From Streptomyces barringtoniae (GTDB taxonomy: Bacteria; Actinomycetota; Actinomycetes; Streptomycetales; Streptomycetaceae): 64,000 nt of DNA. Below the pieces are notes generated by a model, which was not told where the DNA came from, ran no database searches, and saw only the letters and a program-made list of their open reading frames with translations. Numbering within the stretch: position 1 is the stretch's first letter; each line of letters begins with the position of its first letter. The DNA lies in the NCBI RefSeq assembly GCF_020819595.1, contig NZ_JAJHNP010000005.1:372001-436000 (forward strand), read 5' to 3'. The position numbers and the translations under genes were made by a program. Shown here piece after piece: positions 17,197 to 27,755 of this stretch.

Positions 17197-18159
17197 ATGA
17201 AGACCTCCTGGCGGACCGCCTCACTGGTGGCCACAGCCGCCGCGGTGCTGGCGCTGACGACGGCGTGCGGTCAGGACAACAGCACCACCCCGGCATCGGC
17301 GGCCCAGAACGTCGGGGCCACCGCGCCCGCGGGCAGCCCGACCACCGGTGCGGGGGTCGGTACCGGATCGGGCAACGGCTACGGCGCCGACGGCAACCAG
17401 AGCTCCAGCTCGCCGACCCCGGCCGCCCCCGCGGGCAAGCTCACCGTGGCCACCAACCCCGACCTGGGCAGCGTACTGACCGACGGCTCCGGCCTCACGC
17501 TCTACCGGTTCGACAAGGACACCGCCAACCCGCCCAAGTCGAACTGCGCCGGCGACTGCGCCACCACCTGGCCGCCCGTGCCCGCCGACGACGCCACGGC
17601 CGGAGCCGGCATCGACAAGGCGCTGCTCGGCGAGGTCACCCGCGCCGACGGCAGCAAGCAGCTCACCATCGGCGGCTGGCCCGCCTACCGCTACGCCAAG
17701 GACGTCAACGCCGGAGACGTCAACGGCCAGGGCGTGGGCGGCAAGTGGTTCGCGCTGGCCCCGAACGGCAAGAAGGCCTCCCTGGCCGCCCTGCCCGGTC
17801 TCTCCGTCCGCAAGGACCCCAAGCTGGGCGACATCGTCGTCGACAAGAACGGCATGACGGTCTACCGCTTCCTCAAGGACAAGGCCTGGCCGAAGTCCGT
17901 CTCCAACTGCACCGGGGCCTGCCTGCAGAAGTGGCCGGCCGTCGGCATCGTCAAGCCCGGGGACACCCAGGGCGTCAAGAAGAAGGGTCTGATGGGCTTC
18001 ACCCGTCCCGACGGTGTGCAGCAGATGACGGTCAACTGCTGGCCGATCTACACCTTCTCCGGGGACAAGGCCCCCGGCGACACCAACGGTCAGGGCGTGG
18101 GCGGCACCTGGTACGCCGTCTCGCCCGACGGCAAGCCGGTCGGCGCGCCGGGCAACTAG
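17197..18159 (+). CDS. Lipoprotein with secreted repeats (COG4315 / Lipoprotein_15 type)
   Basis: A 320-residue lipoprotein. The signal peptide ends in the lipobox LTTAC (Cys24), followed by a Ser/Thr/Gly-rich linker to about residue 80. Two tandem modules follow, each with the pattern G-x-T-x-YRF (about 105 and 225), a Cys pair in NC-GDC or NC-GAC context, and a WP motif, then a closing GQGVGG-W-F/Y strand. These are the repeats of unknown function seen in many actinobacterial lipoproteins; binding of haem or metal is suspected in the family but not shown. ATG at 17197 has GGGGAG upstream. A strong terminator follows at 18209. Confidence 0.9.
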   Translation: MKTSWRTASLVATAAAVLALTTACGQDNSTTPASAAQNVGATAPAGSPTTGAGVGTGSGNGYGADGNQSSSSPTPAAPAGKLTVATNPDLGSVLTDGSGLTLYRFDKDTANPPKSNCAGDCATTWPPVPADDATAGAGIDKALLGEVTRADGSKQLTIGGWPAYRYAKDVNAGDVNGQGVGGKWFALAPNGKKASLAALPGLSVRKDPKLGDIVVDKNGMTVYRFLKDKAWPKSVSNCTGACLQKWPAVGIVKPGDTQGVKKKGLMGFTRPDGVQQMTVNCWPIYTFSGDKAPGDTNGQGVGGTWYAVSPDGKPVGAPGN

Positions 18160-18208
18160 ATCACCTCCCCAGGGTCGATCGCCCCGCCCGGCCCGGAGCG
18201 CCACCGAA

Positions 18209-18245
18209 GGTCCGCCCCCTCCGCACCGCACGGAGGGGGCGGACC
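18209..18245 (+). terminator. Strong terminator after lipoprotein gene
   Basis: A perfect 15-bp stem (GGTCCGCCCCCTCCG at 18209-18223 with its complement at 18231-18245) and a 7-base loop, 50 bases after the lipoprotein stop. GTTGT follows. Confidence 0.9.
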
Positions 18246-18417
18246 GTTGTATGTGCGGGAATCCATGACACAGCGGTGCCATACGGGCACTTGCCGCAGG
18301 CAGTGGCGGGGAACGGACGGTCAATTTCCGGTTTGGGTCGCTCCTTTGCCGGGCGATCAGTAGCCTCTGCTCGAACACCGGATCGCCTGTCCCTGTCGCC
18401 TACCCTTGGAGAGATAG

Positions 18418-19230
18418 ATGGAGCGCCCCGCCTGGGCCCCACGGAGCATCGACATCACGGTGCCGAGCGTCTCGCGGATCTACGACTACTACCTGGGCGG
18501 CTCGCACAACTTCGAGGTGGACCGGGAAGCGGCCCGCAAGGCGATGGAGTTCATGCCGGGCCTGCCGAAGATCATGCAGGCCAACCGGGCGTTCATGCGG
18601 CGTGCCGTGCGGTTCGCGGCCGGGGAGGGCATCACCCAGTTCCTCGACATAGGCTCCGGCATCCCGACCTTCGGCAACGTCCACGAGGTGGCCCAGGCGG
18701 CCGTACCGGGCGCCCGCGTGGTCTACGTCGACCACGACCCGGTCGCCGTCGCGCACAGCCAGGCGGTCCTGGCCGGAAACGACACCGCGGACGTCGTCGC
18801 CGCGGACCTGCGCAAGCCCCAGGAGATCCTCTCCAGCCCCCAGGTGGACGGGCTGATCGAGCTGAACCGCCCAGTCGCCCTCCTCCTCGTTGCCATACTG
18901 CACTTCGTGGAAGACGCGGACGACCCCTACGGTGCGGTGGCCGAACTGCGCGACGCGCTCGCGCCCGGCAGCCTGCTGATCCTGACCCATGCCTCGTACG
19001 AGGGAATCCCGCTGCCCGCCGAGCGGGCGGAGGGCGCGGTGGACGTATACAAGGACATTCGCAATCCGCTCATCATGCGCTCGCGCGACGAGATCGCGCG
19101 GTTCTTCGAGGGGTACGACATGGTGGAACCGGGACTGGTGCCGATGCCGCACTGGCGGCCGGAGTCGGCGCCGGAGGACGAGGATCCGTTCGCCTTCTCC
19201 GGATTCGCCGGCGTGGGGCGCACGGCGTGA
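18418..19230 (+). CDS. SAM-dependent methyltransferase, DUF574 (Methyltransf_19) family
   Basis: A 270-residue methyltransferase of a family greatly expanded in Streptomyces. The start MERPAWAPRSIDITVPSVSR and the following RIYDYYLGGSHNFEVD block are its hallmark. The SAM-binding motif I is FLDIGSGIPT (about 79-88), an acidic strand end is VVYVDHDPVAV, and a later motif is LLVAILHFVEDADDP. The methyl acceptor is unknown for the family. ATG at 18418 has GGAGAG 5 bases upstream. Its TGA overlaps the GTG of the next gene (GTGA), so it is very likely translated together with the c-di-GMP protein. Confidence 0.93.
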   Translation: MERPAWAPRSIDITVPSVSRIYDYYLGGSHNFEVDREAARKAMEFMPGLPKIMQANRAFMRRAVRFAAGEGITQFLDIGSGIPTFGNVHEVAQAAVPGARVVYVDHDPVAVAHSQAVLAGNDTADVVAADLRKPQEILSSPQVDGLIELNRPVALLLVAILHFVEDADDPYGAVAELRDALAPGSLLILTHASYEGIPLPAERAEGAVDVYKDIRNPLIMRSRDEIARFFEGYDMVEPGLVPMPHWRPESAPEDEDPFAFSGFAGVGRTA

Positions 19231-21371
19231 GCGCCGAGCCGGACGGGCCGGAGGACAGACTGCGCCGGTTCACGACGATCTGGAGCCGGGCGGTCTACCC
19301 GGTGACCTCCACGTCGCTGACCCGCGCCGAGTTCGAGGAACAACTCATTCCGCTCGCACGCCGGTTGAGCGAGCTGCTGCGGGCACACGGTTTCGACGGC
19401 GACGGTGCGAAGGCGGTCGGCGCCGCCCTGGTCGGCGCGCACTGCACCGATCCCGAGGCGCTCACCCGGACCCTGGACTGCGTCGACGCCTATCTGGTGC
19501 TGTACTGCGCCGGGGACGGCCCCCAGGACGACGCACGCCTGCGTTCCTCGCGGCTGCAGCACGCGATGGCCGCCGGCTACGCCGGGGCGCTGCGCGAACG
19601 CACCCTCGCCGAGCAGGAGTCCATCGCCCAGGCCGCGCTCAGGGCCCAGGGGGTGGTCGCGCAGGCGCTGCACACCAGCGAGGCCCGCTTCCGCGCGGTC
19701 TTCGAGGGCGCCGCCATAGGGATCGGCATCGCCGACCTCGACGGCAACGTCCTGCAGGTCAACGAGGCGCTGCTGCGGATGTTCGGGCAGTCCGGCCACG
19801 CCCTGCGCGATCGCCGCGTCCAGGACTGGGTGCACCCCGAGGACGCGCCGCAGACCTGGAAGCTCTACGACGAACTCGTCCGCGGCGAGCGCGAGCACTA
19901 CCACCTCGAAAAGGCCTTCAACCGCCCCGACGGCACGGTGCTGTGGACCAACCTGACGGTCTCCCTGCTGCGCGACGCCGACGGCAACCCGCAGTACCAG
20001 CTCGCCCTCATGGAGGACACCACCGAGCGCCGCCTGCTCAACCTCCGGCTGCGCTACGAGGCCACCCACGACGCGCTCACCGGCCTGCCCAACCGCTCGC
20101 TGTTCTTCGAGCGCCTGGAGAAGGCGCTGAACGCGGGGGAGGGCCAGCGCTTCGGCCTGTGCTACCTCGACCTGGACGGCTTCAAGACCGTCAACGACAG
20201 CCTCGGGCACGCGGCCGGCGACCGGCTGCTGGTGGAGGTCGCCGACCGGCTGCAGTCCTGTGCGACCGCGCCCGGGGAGATGGTCGCCCGGCTCGGCGGC
20301 GACGAGTTCGTGGCCCTGACCACCGGACCGGGCACCGAGCGCAAGGTGGACGAGCTCGCCGAGCGCATCATGAACGTCCTCGTCACGCCGGTCAGCATCG
20401 ACGGCCGTGACCTGCTGGTGCGCGGCAGTCTGGGCATCGTCGAGGGCCCGGCGGGCGAGCGTACGGCGGCGGAGGTCCTGCGGAGCGCCGACATCACCAT
20501 GTACCGGGCCAAGTCCGCGGGCGGCAACCGTTCCGAACTCGCCGACCCGGAGGCGGACGCCCGCGCGATCACCCGGCACGGCCTGACGACGGCCCTGCCC
20601 ACGGCCCTGGAACGCGGCGAGTTCTTCATCGAGTACCAGCCGCTCGTCCACCTCGGCGACGGCAGTGTGCGCGGCGCCGAGGCCCTGGTGCGCTGGCTGC
20701 ACCCGCAGCACGGCGTCCTCGGCCCCGACCGCTTCATCCCGCTCGCCGAGCACACCGGCCTGATCGTCCCGCTCGGCCGCTGGGTCCTGGAGGAGTCCAT
20801 CCGCCAGGCCCGCGCCTGGCGAGAACGCCACGGCGAGGAGACCACCGCCGGGCCCCTGCGCATCAACGTCAACCTGTCGCCGTGCCAGCTCAGCCATCCG
20901 GGTCTGGTCCAGGACACCGTGGACATCCTGGAACGCGCGGGTGTCGCCCCGGACGCCCTGTGCCTGGAGGTGACCGAGTCCGCGCTCATCGGCGCCGACG
21001 ACGACCTCCTCAAACCCTTGCACCGGCTGGCCGAGATGGGCGTCGACATCGCCCTGGACGACTTCGGCACCGGCTACTCCAACCTCGCCAACCTGCGCCG
21101 GCTGCCGGTGCGCATCCTCAAACTGGACCGTTCCTTCACCCGGGGCATGCAGCAGTTCCCCGCCGACCCCGTCGACCTGAAGATCGTCGAAGGGATCGTC
21201 TCGCTCGCCCACAGCCTCGACCTGGCGGTCACGGTCGAGGGTGTGGAAACCGGCGCCCAGGCCGAACAGTTGCGGATACTGGGCTGCGACACGGCCCAGG
21301 GCTGGTACTACGCCCGCCCGGGCCCACCGGACCGCCTGCACGACCTGGCCCTGGTGGACGCAACGGGGTGA
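19227..21371 (+). CDS. rmdA: PAS-GGDEF-EAL cyclic-di-GMP turnover protein (RmdA-like)
   Basis: A 714-residue cytoplasmic protein with no membrane helix. A helical N-terminal domain of about 145 residues is followed by PAS/PAC (about 150-275), GGDEF (about 280-440) and EAL (about 460-705). The GGDEF site is intact (RLGGDEF), as is the EAL signature (EALVRW) together with DDFGTGYS and the VEGVET metal-binding region, so both diguanylate cyclase and phosphodiesterase activity are possible. Order and length match RmdA of S. coelicolor, which affects development through c-di-GMP; the name is by resemblance. GTG at 19227 overlaps the stop of the upstream methyltransferase gene. A hairpin at 21380 follows. 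Confidence 0.92.
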   Translation: MSAEPDGPEDRLRRFTTIWSRAVYPVTSTSLTRAEFEEQLIPLARRLSELLRAHGFDGDGAKAVGAALVGAHCTDPEALTRTLDCVDAYLVLYCAGDGPQDDARLRSSRLQHAMAAGYAGALRERTLAEQESIAQAALRAQGVVAQALHTSEARFRAVFEGAAIGIGIADLDGNVLQVNEALLRMFGQSGHALRDRRVQDWVHPEDAPQTWKLYDELVRGEREHYHLEKAFNRPDGTVLWTNLTVSLLRDADGNPQYQLALMEDTTERRLLNLRLRYEATHDALTGLPNRSLFFERLEKALNAGEGQRFGLCYLDLDGFKTVNDSLGHAAGDRLLVEVADRLQSCATAPGEMVARLGGDEFVALTTGPGTERKVDELAERIMNVLVTPVSIDGRDLLVRGSLGIVEGPAGERTAAEVLRSADITMYRAKSAGGNRSELADPEADARAITRHGLTTALPTALERGEFFIEYQPLVHLGDGSVRGAEALVRWLHPQHGVLGPDRFIPLAEHTGLIVPLGRWVLEESIRQARAWRERHGEETTAGPLRINVNLSPCQLSHPGLVQDTVDILERAGVAPDALCLEVTESALIGADDDLLKPLHRLAEMGVDIALDDFGTGYSNLANLRRLPVRILKLDRSFTRGMQQFPADPVDLKIVEGIVSLAHSLDLAVTVEGVETGAQAEQLRILGCDTAQGWYYARPGPPDRLHDLALVDATG

Positions 21372-21379
21372 TGTCGGGG

Positions 21380-21404
21380 GTGTGGGGGGCGCAGCCCCCC
21401 ACAC
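21380..21404. terminator. Bidirectional terminator between rmdA-like and lysR genes
   Basis: A perfect 11-bp stem (GTGTGGGGGGC with GCCCCCCACAC) and a 3-base loop, 9 bases after one stop codon and 19 bases from the convergent one. It probably serves both genes. Confidence 0.88.
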
Positions 21405-21422
21405 GGCGCGGGGCTGTAACCG

Positions 21423-22307
21423 TCACCGCTCGAGAAGCATCCGCTGCAGCTCCCGCGCGGCCCGCGGCGGAGCCACGTCACTGCGGTGCGCCAACGCGAT
21501 GGTCCGCTGCAGCCCGGGCCGGGCCAGCGGGGTCACCCTGAGCCCCTGCCCGGACCGCGTGGCCACCATCCGCGGCACCACGGCGATCCCCAGCCCCGCC
21601 CGGACGAACCCCAGCACCGCATCCATCTCACCGCCCTCGACGGCGAACTCGGGCTCGAACCCGGCGGAGCGACATGCCGCCACGGTCAGCTCCCGCAGGT
21701 CGTACCCGTGCCGGAACATCACCAGCCGCTCGCCCTCCAGATCGGCGATGTGCACGACCCGCCCGCCCCGCCCGGGAGCCCGCGCCTCGGGTGAGGACAC
21801 CACCACCAACTCCTCCCGCAGCAGCTCCACCGTCGACAGCGCGGGCGCCGGCGTCGGCAGCGGCAGGACGACCAGCGCAAGATCAAGGGCGCCGCGCGCC
21901 AGCTCCCGCACCAGGTCGTGCGAGCCGCCCTCCTCGATCAACAGCTGGATGCCGGGGTAGCGGTCGTGGAAGGCGCGCAGCACGTCCGGCAGCAGGCCCG
22001 TGCACAGACTCGGGGTCGCTCCCAGCCGCACCCGGCCCCGGCGCAGCTGCACCAGCTCCTGCACCTCGTACCGGGCCGTGTCCGCGTCGGCCAGGATCCG
22101 CCGGGCCAGCGGCAGCAGCGACTCACCGGCGTCGGTGAGCGTGATGTTGCCCCGGGCGCGCAGGAACAGATCCGCGCCCAGCTCCCGCTCCAGCGCCTTG
22201 ATCTGCTGCGACAGCGACGGCTGGGCGACGTGCACCAGCTCGGCGGCGCGGGTGAAGTGCCGGGTCTCGGCGACGGCCACGAAGTACTGGAGCTGCTGGA
22301 ACTGCAT
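21423..22307 (-). CDS. LysR-family transcriptional regulator divergent from sdhCAB
   Basis: A 294-residue LysR regulator. The N-terminal winged HTH is clear (MQFQQLQYFVAVAETRHFTR, then AAELVHVAQPSLSQQIKALE), followed by a type 2 periplasmic-binding-like effector domain (about 90-290). ATG at 22307 fits the conserved N-terminus. The gene is divergent from the succinate dehydrogenase operon with 83 bases between, and that gap holds a T-N11-A dyad. Control of sdhCAB and of its own gene is therefore the natural reading. The effector is unknown. Confidence 0.92.
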   Translation of the reverse strand: MQFQQLQYFVAVAETRHFTRAAELVHVAQPSLSQQIKALERELGADLFLRARGNITLTDAGESLLPLARRILADADTARYEVQELVQLRRGRVRLGATPSLCTGLLPDVLRAFHDRYPGIQLLIEEGGSHDLVRELARGALDLALVVLPLPTPAPALSTVELLREELVVVSSPEARAPGRGGRVVHIADLEGERLVMFRHGYDLRELTVAACRSAGFEPEFAVEGGEMDAVLGFVRAGLGIAVVPRMVATRSGQGLRVTPLARPGLQRTIALAHRSDVAPPRAARELQRMLLER

Positions 22308-22316
22308 CCTGCAAGG

Positions 22317-22331
22317 ATAGCCACCGCCTAT
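22317..22331. promoter_or_regulatory. LysR-type binding box (T-N11-A dyad)
   Basis: ATAG-N7-CTAT, a perfect dyad containing the T-N11-A core that LysR regulators recognise. Its centre (22324) lies about 67 bases before the sdhC ATG. If that ATG is also the transcript start, this is the usual place of a LysR recognition site (near -65). Confidence 0.65.
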
Positions 22332-22352
22332 GGAAACGAGCTGGACCATGTC

Positions 22353-22383
22353 TTGGACTGATCGGGACCATCGGCCCTAGCGT
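22353..22383 (+). promoter_or_regulatory. Putative sdhC promoter, probably leaderless
   Basis: TTGGAC (22353-22358) and TAGCGT (22378-22383) with a 19-base spacer. The second hexamer fits TAnnnT and ends seven bases before the sdhC ATG. No Shine-Dalgarno sequence lies before that ATG, which supports transcription starting at the A of ATG. Confidence 0.5.
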
Positions 22384-22390
22384 TCTGGCC

Positions 22391-23098
22391 ATGGCTCTGG
22401 CAACGCGGACGGACCGACGGCCGTCCATGGCGCGCACGATGTGGGACTCCACCGTCGGCAAGAAGACCGTGATGGCCGTCAGCGGCCTGATCATGCTGCT
22501 CTACCTGGTCGCGCACATGATCGGCAACCTGAAGATCTACTTCGGGGCGGGCGAGTTCAACCACTACGCCCACTGGCTGCGCACCGTCGGCGAACCCTTC
22601 ATGCACTACGAGTGGACGCTCTGGCTCATCCGGGTCGTCCTGATCGTCGCCGTGGTCGCCCACGCCACCTCCGCGTACCAGCTCAGCCGCCGCGACATCA
22701 AGGCGCGGCCCAGCAAGTACGTCCACAGCAGGCCCCGGGCCAGCTACGCCACGCGCACCATGCGCTGGGGCGGGATCATCCTCGGCCTGTTCCTCGTCTG
22801 GCACCTCCTGGACCTGAGCACCGGCACCGTGCACTCCGGCGGCTTCCAGGAGGGCCACCCGTACCAGAACGTGGTCGACACCTTCTCCACCTGGTACGGC
22901 GACGTCATCTACATCGTCGCGATGCTCGCGCTCGGCCTGCACATCCGGCACGGCTTCTGGAGCGCCGCACAGACCCTCGGCGTCGGCAGCCGCGCCCGCG
23001 ACCGCGCCCTGAAGACCATCGCCAACGTCCTCGCGCTGCTGCTCACGGCGGGCTTCATCGCCGTACCCGTGGGCGTCATGACCGGAGTGGTGAGCTGA
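22391..23098 (+). CDS. sdhC: Succinate dehydrogenase cytochrome b subunit (type B, dihaem)
   Basis: A 235-residue membrane anchor of the b558 type, which alone binds two haems and quinone in type B succinate:quinone oxidoreductases. Five hydrophobic segments are visible. Candidate haem-ligand histidines sit in LVAHMIG (His42), [10 protein letters not shown] (His91), VWHLLDL and [11 protein letters not shown] at 22391 has no ribosome site and is probably at the 5' end of the message. The flavoprotein gene starts 1 base after its stop. This is the first gene of sdhCAB; Streptomyces usually carry a second, separate sdh operon. Confidence 0.93.
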   Translation: MALATRTDRRPSMARTMWDSTVGKKTVMAVSGLIMLLYLVAHMIGNLKIYFGAGEFNHYAHWLRTVGEPFMHYEWTLWLIRVVLIVAVVAHATSAYQLSRRDIKARPSKYVHSRPRASYATRTMRWGGIILGLFLVWHLLDLSTGTVHSGGFQEGHPYQNVVDTFSTWYGDVIYIVAMLALGLHIRHGFWSAAQTLGVGSRARDRALKTIANVLALLLTAGFIAVPVGVMTGVVS

Positions 23099-23099
23099 C

Positions 23100-25045
<1,946 letters not shown>

Positions 25046-25049
<4 letters not shown>

Positions 25050-25795
25050 AGCTCACCCTGCGCGTCTGGCGCCAGAAGAACGCCGACGCAGAAGGTGCCA
25101 TGTCCACATACGAGGTGGACGGCATCTCGTCCGACATGTCCTTCCTGGAGATGCTGGACGTCCTCAACGAGCAGCTCATCCTGGCCGGTGAGGAGCCGGT
25201 CGCCTTCGATCACGACTGCCGCGAGGGCATCTGCGGTGCGTGCTCCCTCGTGATCAACGGCGACGCACACGGGCCGGAGCGCACCACCACCTGCCAGCTG
25301 CACATGCGGTCCTTCGAGGACGGCGACACGATCGACATCGAGCCGTGGCGGGCGGCGGCCTTCCCCGTGATCAAGGACCTGGTGGTGGACCGGTCCGCGT
25401 TCGACCGGATCATCCAGGCCGGCGGCTACGTCACCGCGCCCACCGGGTCCGCGCCGGAGGCGCATGCCACACCGGTGCCGAAGGCCGACGCGGACTTCGC
25501 CTTCGAGCACGCGGAGTGCATCGGCTGCGGTGCGTGTGTGGCCGCGTGTCCCAACGGCGCGGCGATGCTGTTCACCTCCGCCAAGGTCAACCACCTCAAC
25601 GTGCTGCCCCAGGGCGCGCCCGAGCGGGAGACCCGGGTGCTGGACATGGTGGCGCAGATGGACGCCGAGGGCTTCGGCGGCTGCACGCTGACGGGGGAGT
25701 GCGCCACCGCCTGCCCGAAGGGCATCCCGCTGGTGTCGATCACGAACATGAACAAGGAGTGGCTGAGGGCCACCCGGAAGGCGGGGAAGAGGTAG
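25046..25795 (+). CDS. sdhB: Succinate dehydrogenase iron-sulfur subunit
   Basis: A 249-residue electron-transfer subunit. Three cluster motifs are present in order: CREGICGAC with a later Cys in TTTCQLH ([2Fe-2S], residues about 58-88), [14 protein letters not shown] ([4Fe-4S], about 155-168), and [16 protein letters not shown] ([3Fe-4S], about 213-228). ATG at 25046 overlaps the sdhA stop as ATGA, typical of translational coupling. It closes the sdhCAB operon. Confidence 0.96.
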
Positions 25796-25897
25796 CACCG
25801 TCGGGGGAACGGACGTTCGCCGAAGCGGCGGGCGGGCGGGGTCGGGACGGTGCTCTCCCGGCCCTGTCTGGTTTTCCCCGGCGGATCACTTTCTCGC

Positions 25898-26896
25898 TCA
25901 GCGGGCGGTCTCCGGGCGGCGGAACCGGTTCCGGTACTCGGTCGGGGTGGTGTCCAGGCGGCGGCGGAAGGCGCGTATCAGGGTGTCGATGGTGTTGAAG
26001 CCGCAGAGTGCCGCCACGCGGTCAAGGGTGTCGTCCGTCGTCTCCAGCCGGTTGCGCGCCGCCTCCAGGCGGGCGGACTCGACGTAGGCACCCGGTGTGG
26101 TGCCGAGCTCGTCGCGGAACAGCCGGTTGAGCTGTCGTTCGCCGATGCTGGCGTGGGCGGCGAGATCGGTGACGGAGAGCGATCCCGCGATGTTCCGGGC
26201 GATGTGCAGGCGCAGGTCGTCCATGCGGCGGGAGGTGGAGCCGGCTTCGATGGGCACGCTGAACTGACTCTGCCCGCTGGGGCGTTTGAGGTACATCACG
26301 AGCTGACGGGCGACGCGCATGGCCGCGGGCTCGCCGAAGTCCTCGGCGACCAGGGCGAGGGACAGGTCGAGGCAGGCCGTCAGCCCGGCGCCGGTCCAGA
26401 CGTTGCCCTGCCGGATGAAGATCGGGTCGGCGTCCACCTCGACCGACGGATGATCCGCGGCGAGCTGCTGCGCGGTCGACCAGTGGGTGGTGGCCCGCTT
26501 GCCGTCCAGCAGGCCGGCGGCGGCGAGGAGATGCGCACCGACACAGACGGAGGCGATACGCCGCGACCGGCCGGCGAGTTCCTTCACCCGGACCACCACG
26601 GCAGGGTCCACCAGGGCGTGCACCTGACGCCGGTCGTCGACCTCGACGGAGCCCGGGACCATCAGGGTGTCGATGCGACGAGTGGCCGCCTCGTCGAAGG
26701 TCATGTCGGGCAGGACGCGTACCCCGGCCGCCGTGGTGACGGGTGCCAGGGTCTCGGCCGCCAGGACGACGTGGTAGCCGGTGTCACCGTCCAGCTCGCG
26801 GCGCAGCAGCGCGAAGACCTCGGGCGGCCCGGTGACGTCGAGCAGGTCGACGCCCTCGAACAGCACGATGACGATGAATCTTCGGATCAGGCTCAT
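25898..26896 (-). CDS. GlxA-type AraC regulator (DJ-1/PfpI domain plus HTH)
   Basis: A 332-residue regulator. The N-terminal DJ-1/PfpI amidase-like domain (about 1-190) has the strand VIVLFEGVDLLDVTGP and a nucleophile-elbow-like SVCVGAHLLAAAG. The C-terminal AraC domain (about 225-325) has two HTH motifs, the second ending AFRRRLDTTPTEYRNRFR. Such proteins are transcription factors and the DJ-1 domain is usually thought to bind a ligand. ATG at 26896 has GGGGGAA upstream. It is divergent from a cysteine hydrolase gene with 144 bases between, a common pairing for this family, so that gene is the likely target. Confidence 0.92.
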   Translation of the reverse strand: MSLIRRFIVIVLFEGVDLLDVTGPPEVFALLRRELDGDTGYHVVLAAETLAPVTTAAGVRVLPDMTFDEAATRRIDTLMVPGSVEVDDRRQVHALVDPAVVVRVKELAGRSRRIASVCVGAHLLAAAGLLDGKRATTHWSTAQQLAADHPSVEVDADPIFIRQGNVWTGAGLTACLDLSLALVAEDFGEPAAMRVARQLVMYLKRPSGQSQFSVPIEAGSTSRRMDDLRLHIARNIAGSLSVTDLAAHASIGERQLNRLFRDELGTTPGAYVESARLEAARNRLETTDDTLDRVAALCGFNTIDTLIRAFRRRLDTTPTEYRNRFRRPETAR

Positions 26897-27040
26897 TCGG
26901 TTCCCCCGCGGACGTCCGGGCAGCACGTCATTTTCTGCAAGTAGTACGACATTGCCGCCAACTGTGCCGGATCGTAGCGTCTACTCGGCCACCACAGATG
27001 GCCAGAAACTTCCGATGTGCCTTTGTAAGAAGGGATAGTT

Positions 27041-27631
27041 GTGCCTTCGAAGACCCTGCGCGACCTCAGCGCCCTCGACCAGGCCCCGGCGTCGCTCGCG
27101 AACTCGACGCTGATCCTGATCGACATCCAGAACACGTACACCCAGGGCGTCATGGAGCTGGAGGGCTGGGAGCCCGCCCTGGACCGGGCGGCCGAGCTGC
27201 TGGAGCAGGCCCGAGCGGCGGGCGCCAAGGTCATTCACGTCCAGCACGACGGCGGGCAGGGCAGCCCGTACGACCTGGACGCCGAGGTGGGCCGGATCCA
27301 CAAGAAGGTCGTGCCGGTCGCCGGTGAGCCGGTCGTCACGAAGCAGGCGCCCAACGCCTTCCACGGCACCGACCTGGGCGAACTGGTGGACGCAGCCGGG
27401 AACACCGATGTGGTGCTGGCCGGCTTCATGACGCACATGTGCATCGCGTTCACGGCCCAGGGGGCGTTCCTGCGGGGCAACCGGCCCACGGTGGTGGCCG
27501 ACGCCACTGCCACCCGTGCCCTGCGGACGGACGTGGCCGAGGTGTCCGCGGAGCAGCTCCACCACAGCGCCCTGGCGACGATCGCCGACCTGTACGGCGT
27601 CGTCGTACCGTCCGCCGCGTCCCTCCGCTGA
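27041..27631 (+). CDS. Cysteine hydrolase, isochorismatase-like family
   Basis: A 196-residue single-domain hydrolase. The catalytic triad of the family is visible: Asp28 in LILIDIQNTY, Lys101 in VVTKQAPNAF, and Cys134 in FMTHMCIAFTA. Members act on nicotinamide, carbamoyl compounds or isochorismate; the substrate here is not evident. GTG at 27041 is supported by GAAGGGA about 6 bases upstream. Divergent from a GlxA-type regulator that probably controls it. Confidence 0.93.
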   Translation: MPSKTLRDLSALDQAPASLANSTLILIDIQNTYTQGVMELEGWEPALDRAAELLEQARAAGAKVIHVQHDGGQGSPYDLDAEVGRIHKKVVPVAGEPVVTKQAPNAFHGTDLGELVDAAGNTDVVLAGFMTHMCIAFTAQGAFLRGNRPTVVADATATRALRTDVAEVSAEQLHHSALATIADLYGVVVPSAASLR

Positions 27632-27755
27632 CGCCGGACCATGTGAACTCCGTTACGGAGAACGGTGCTTGTCCCCCGTGCCCGGGGGACAGGTGCCGGA
27701 CACAACGCGCGTAGATGGGGATATCGCGCGCCATTCCAGAGGGGGAAGACCGAAA

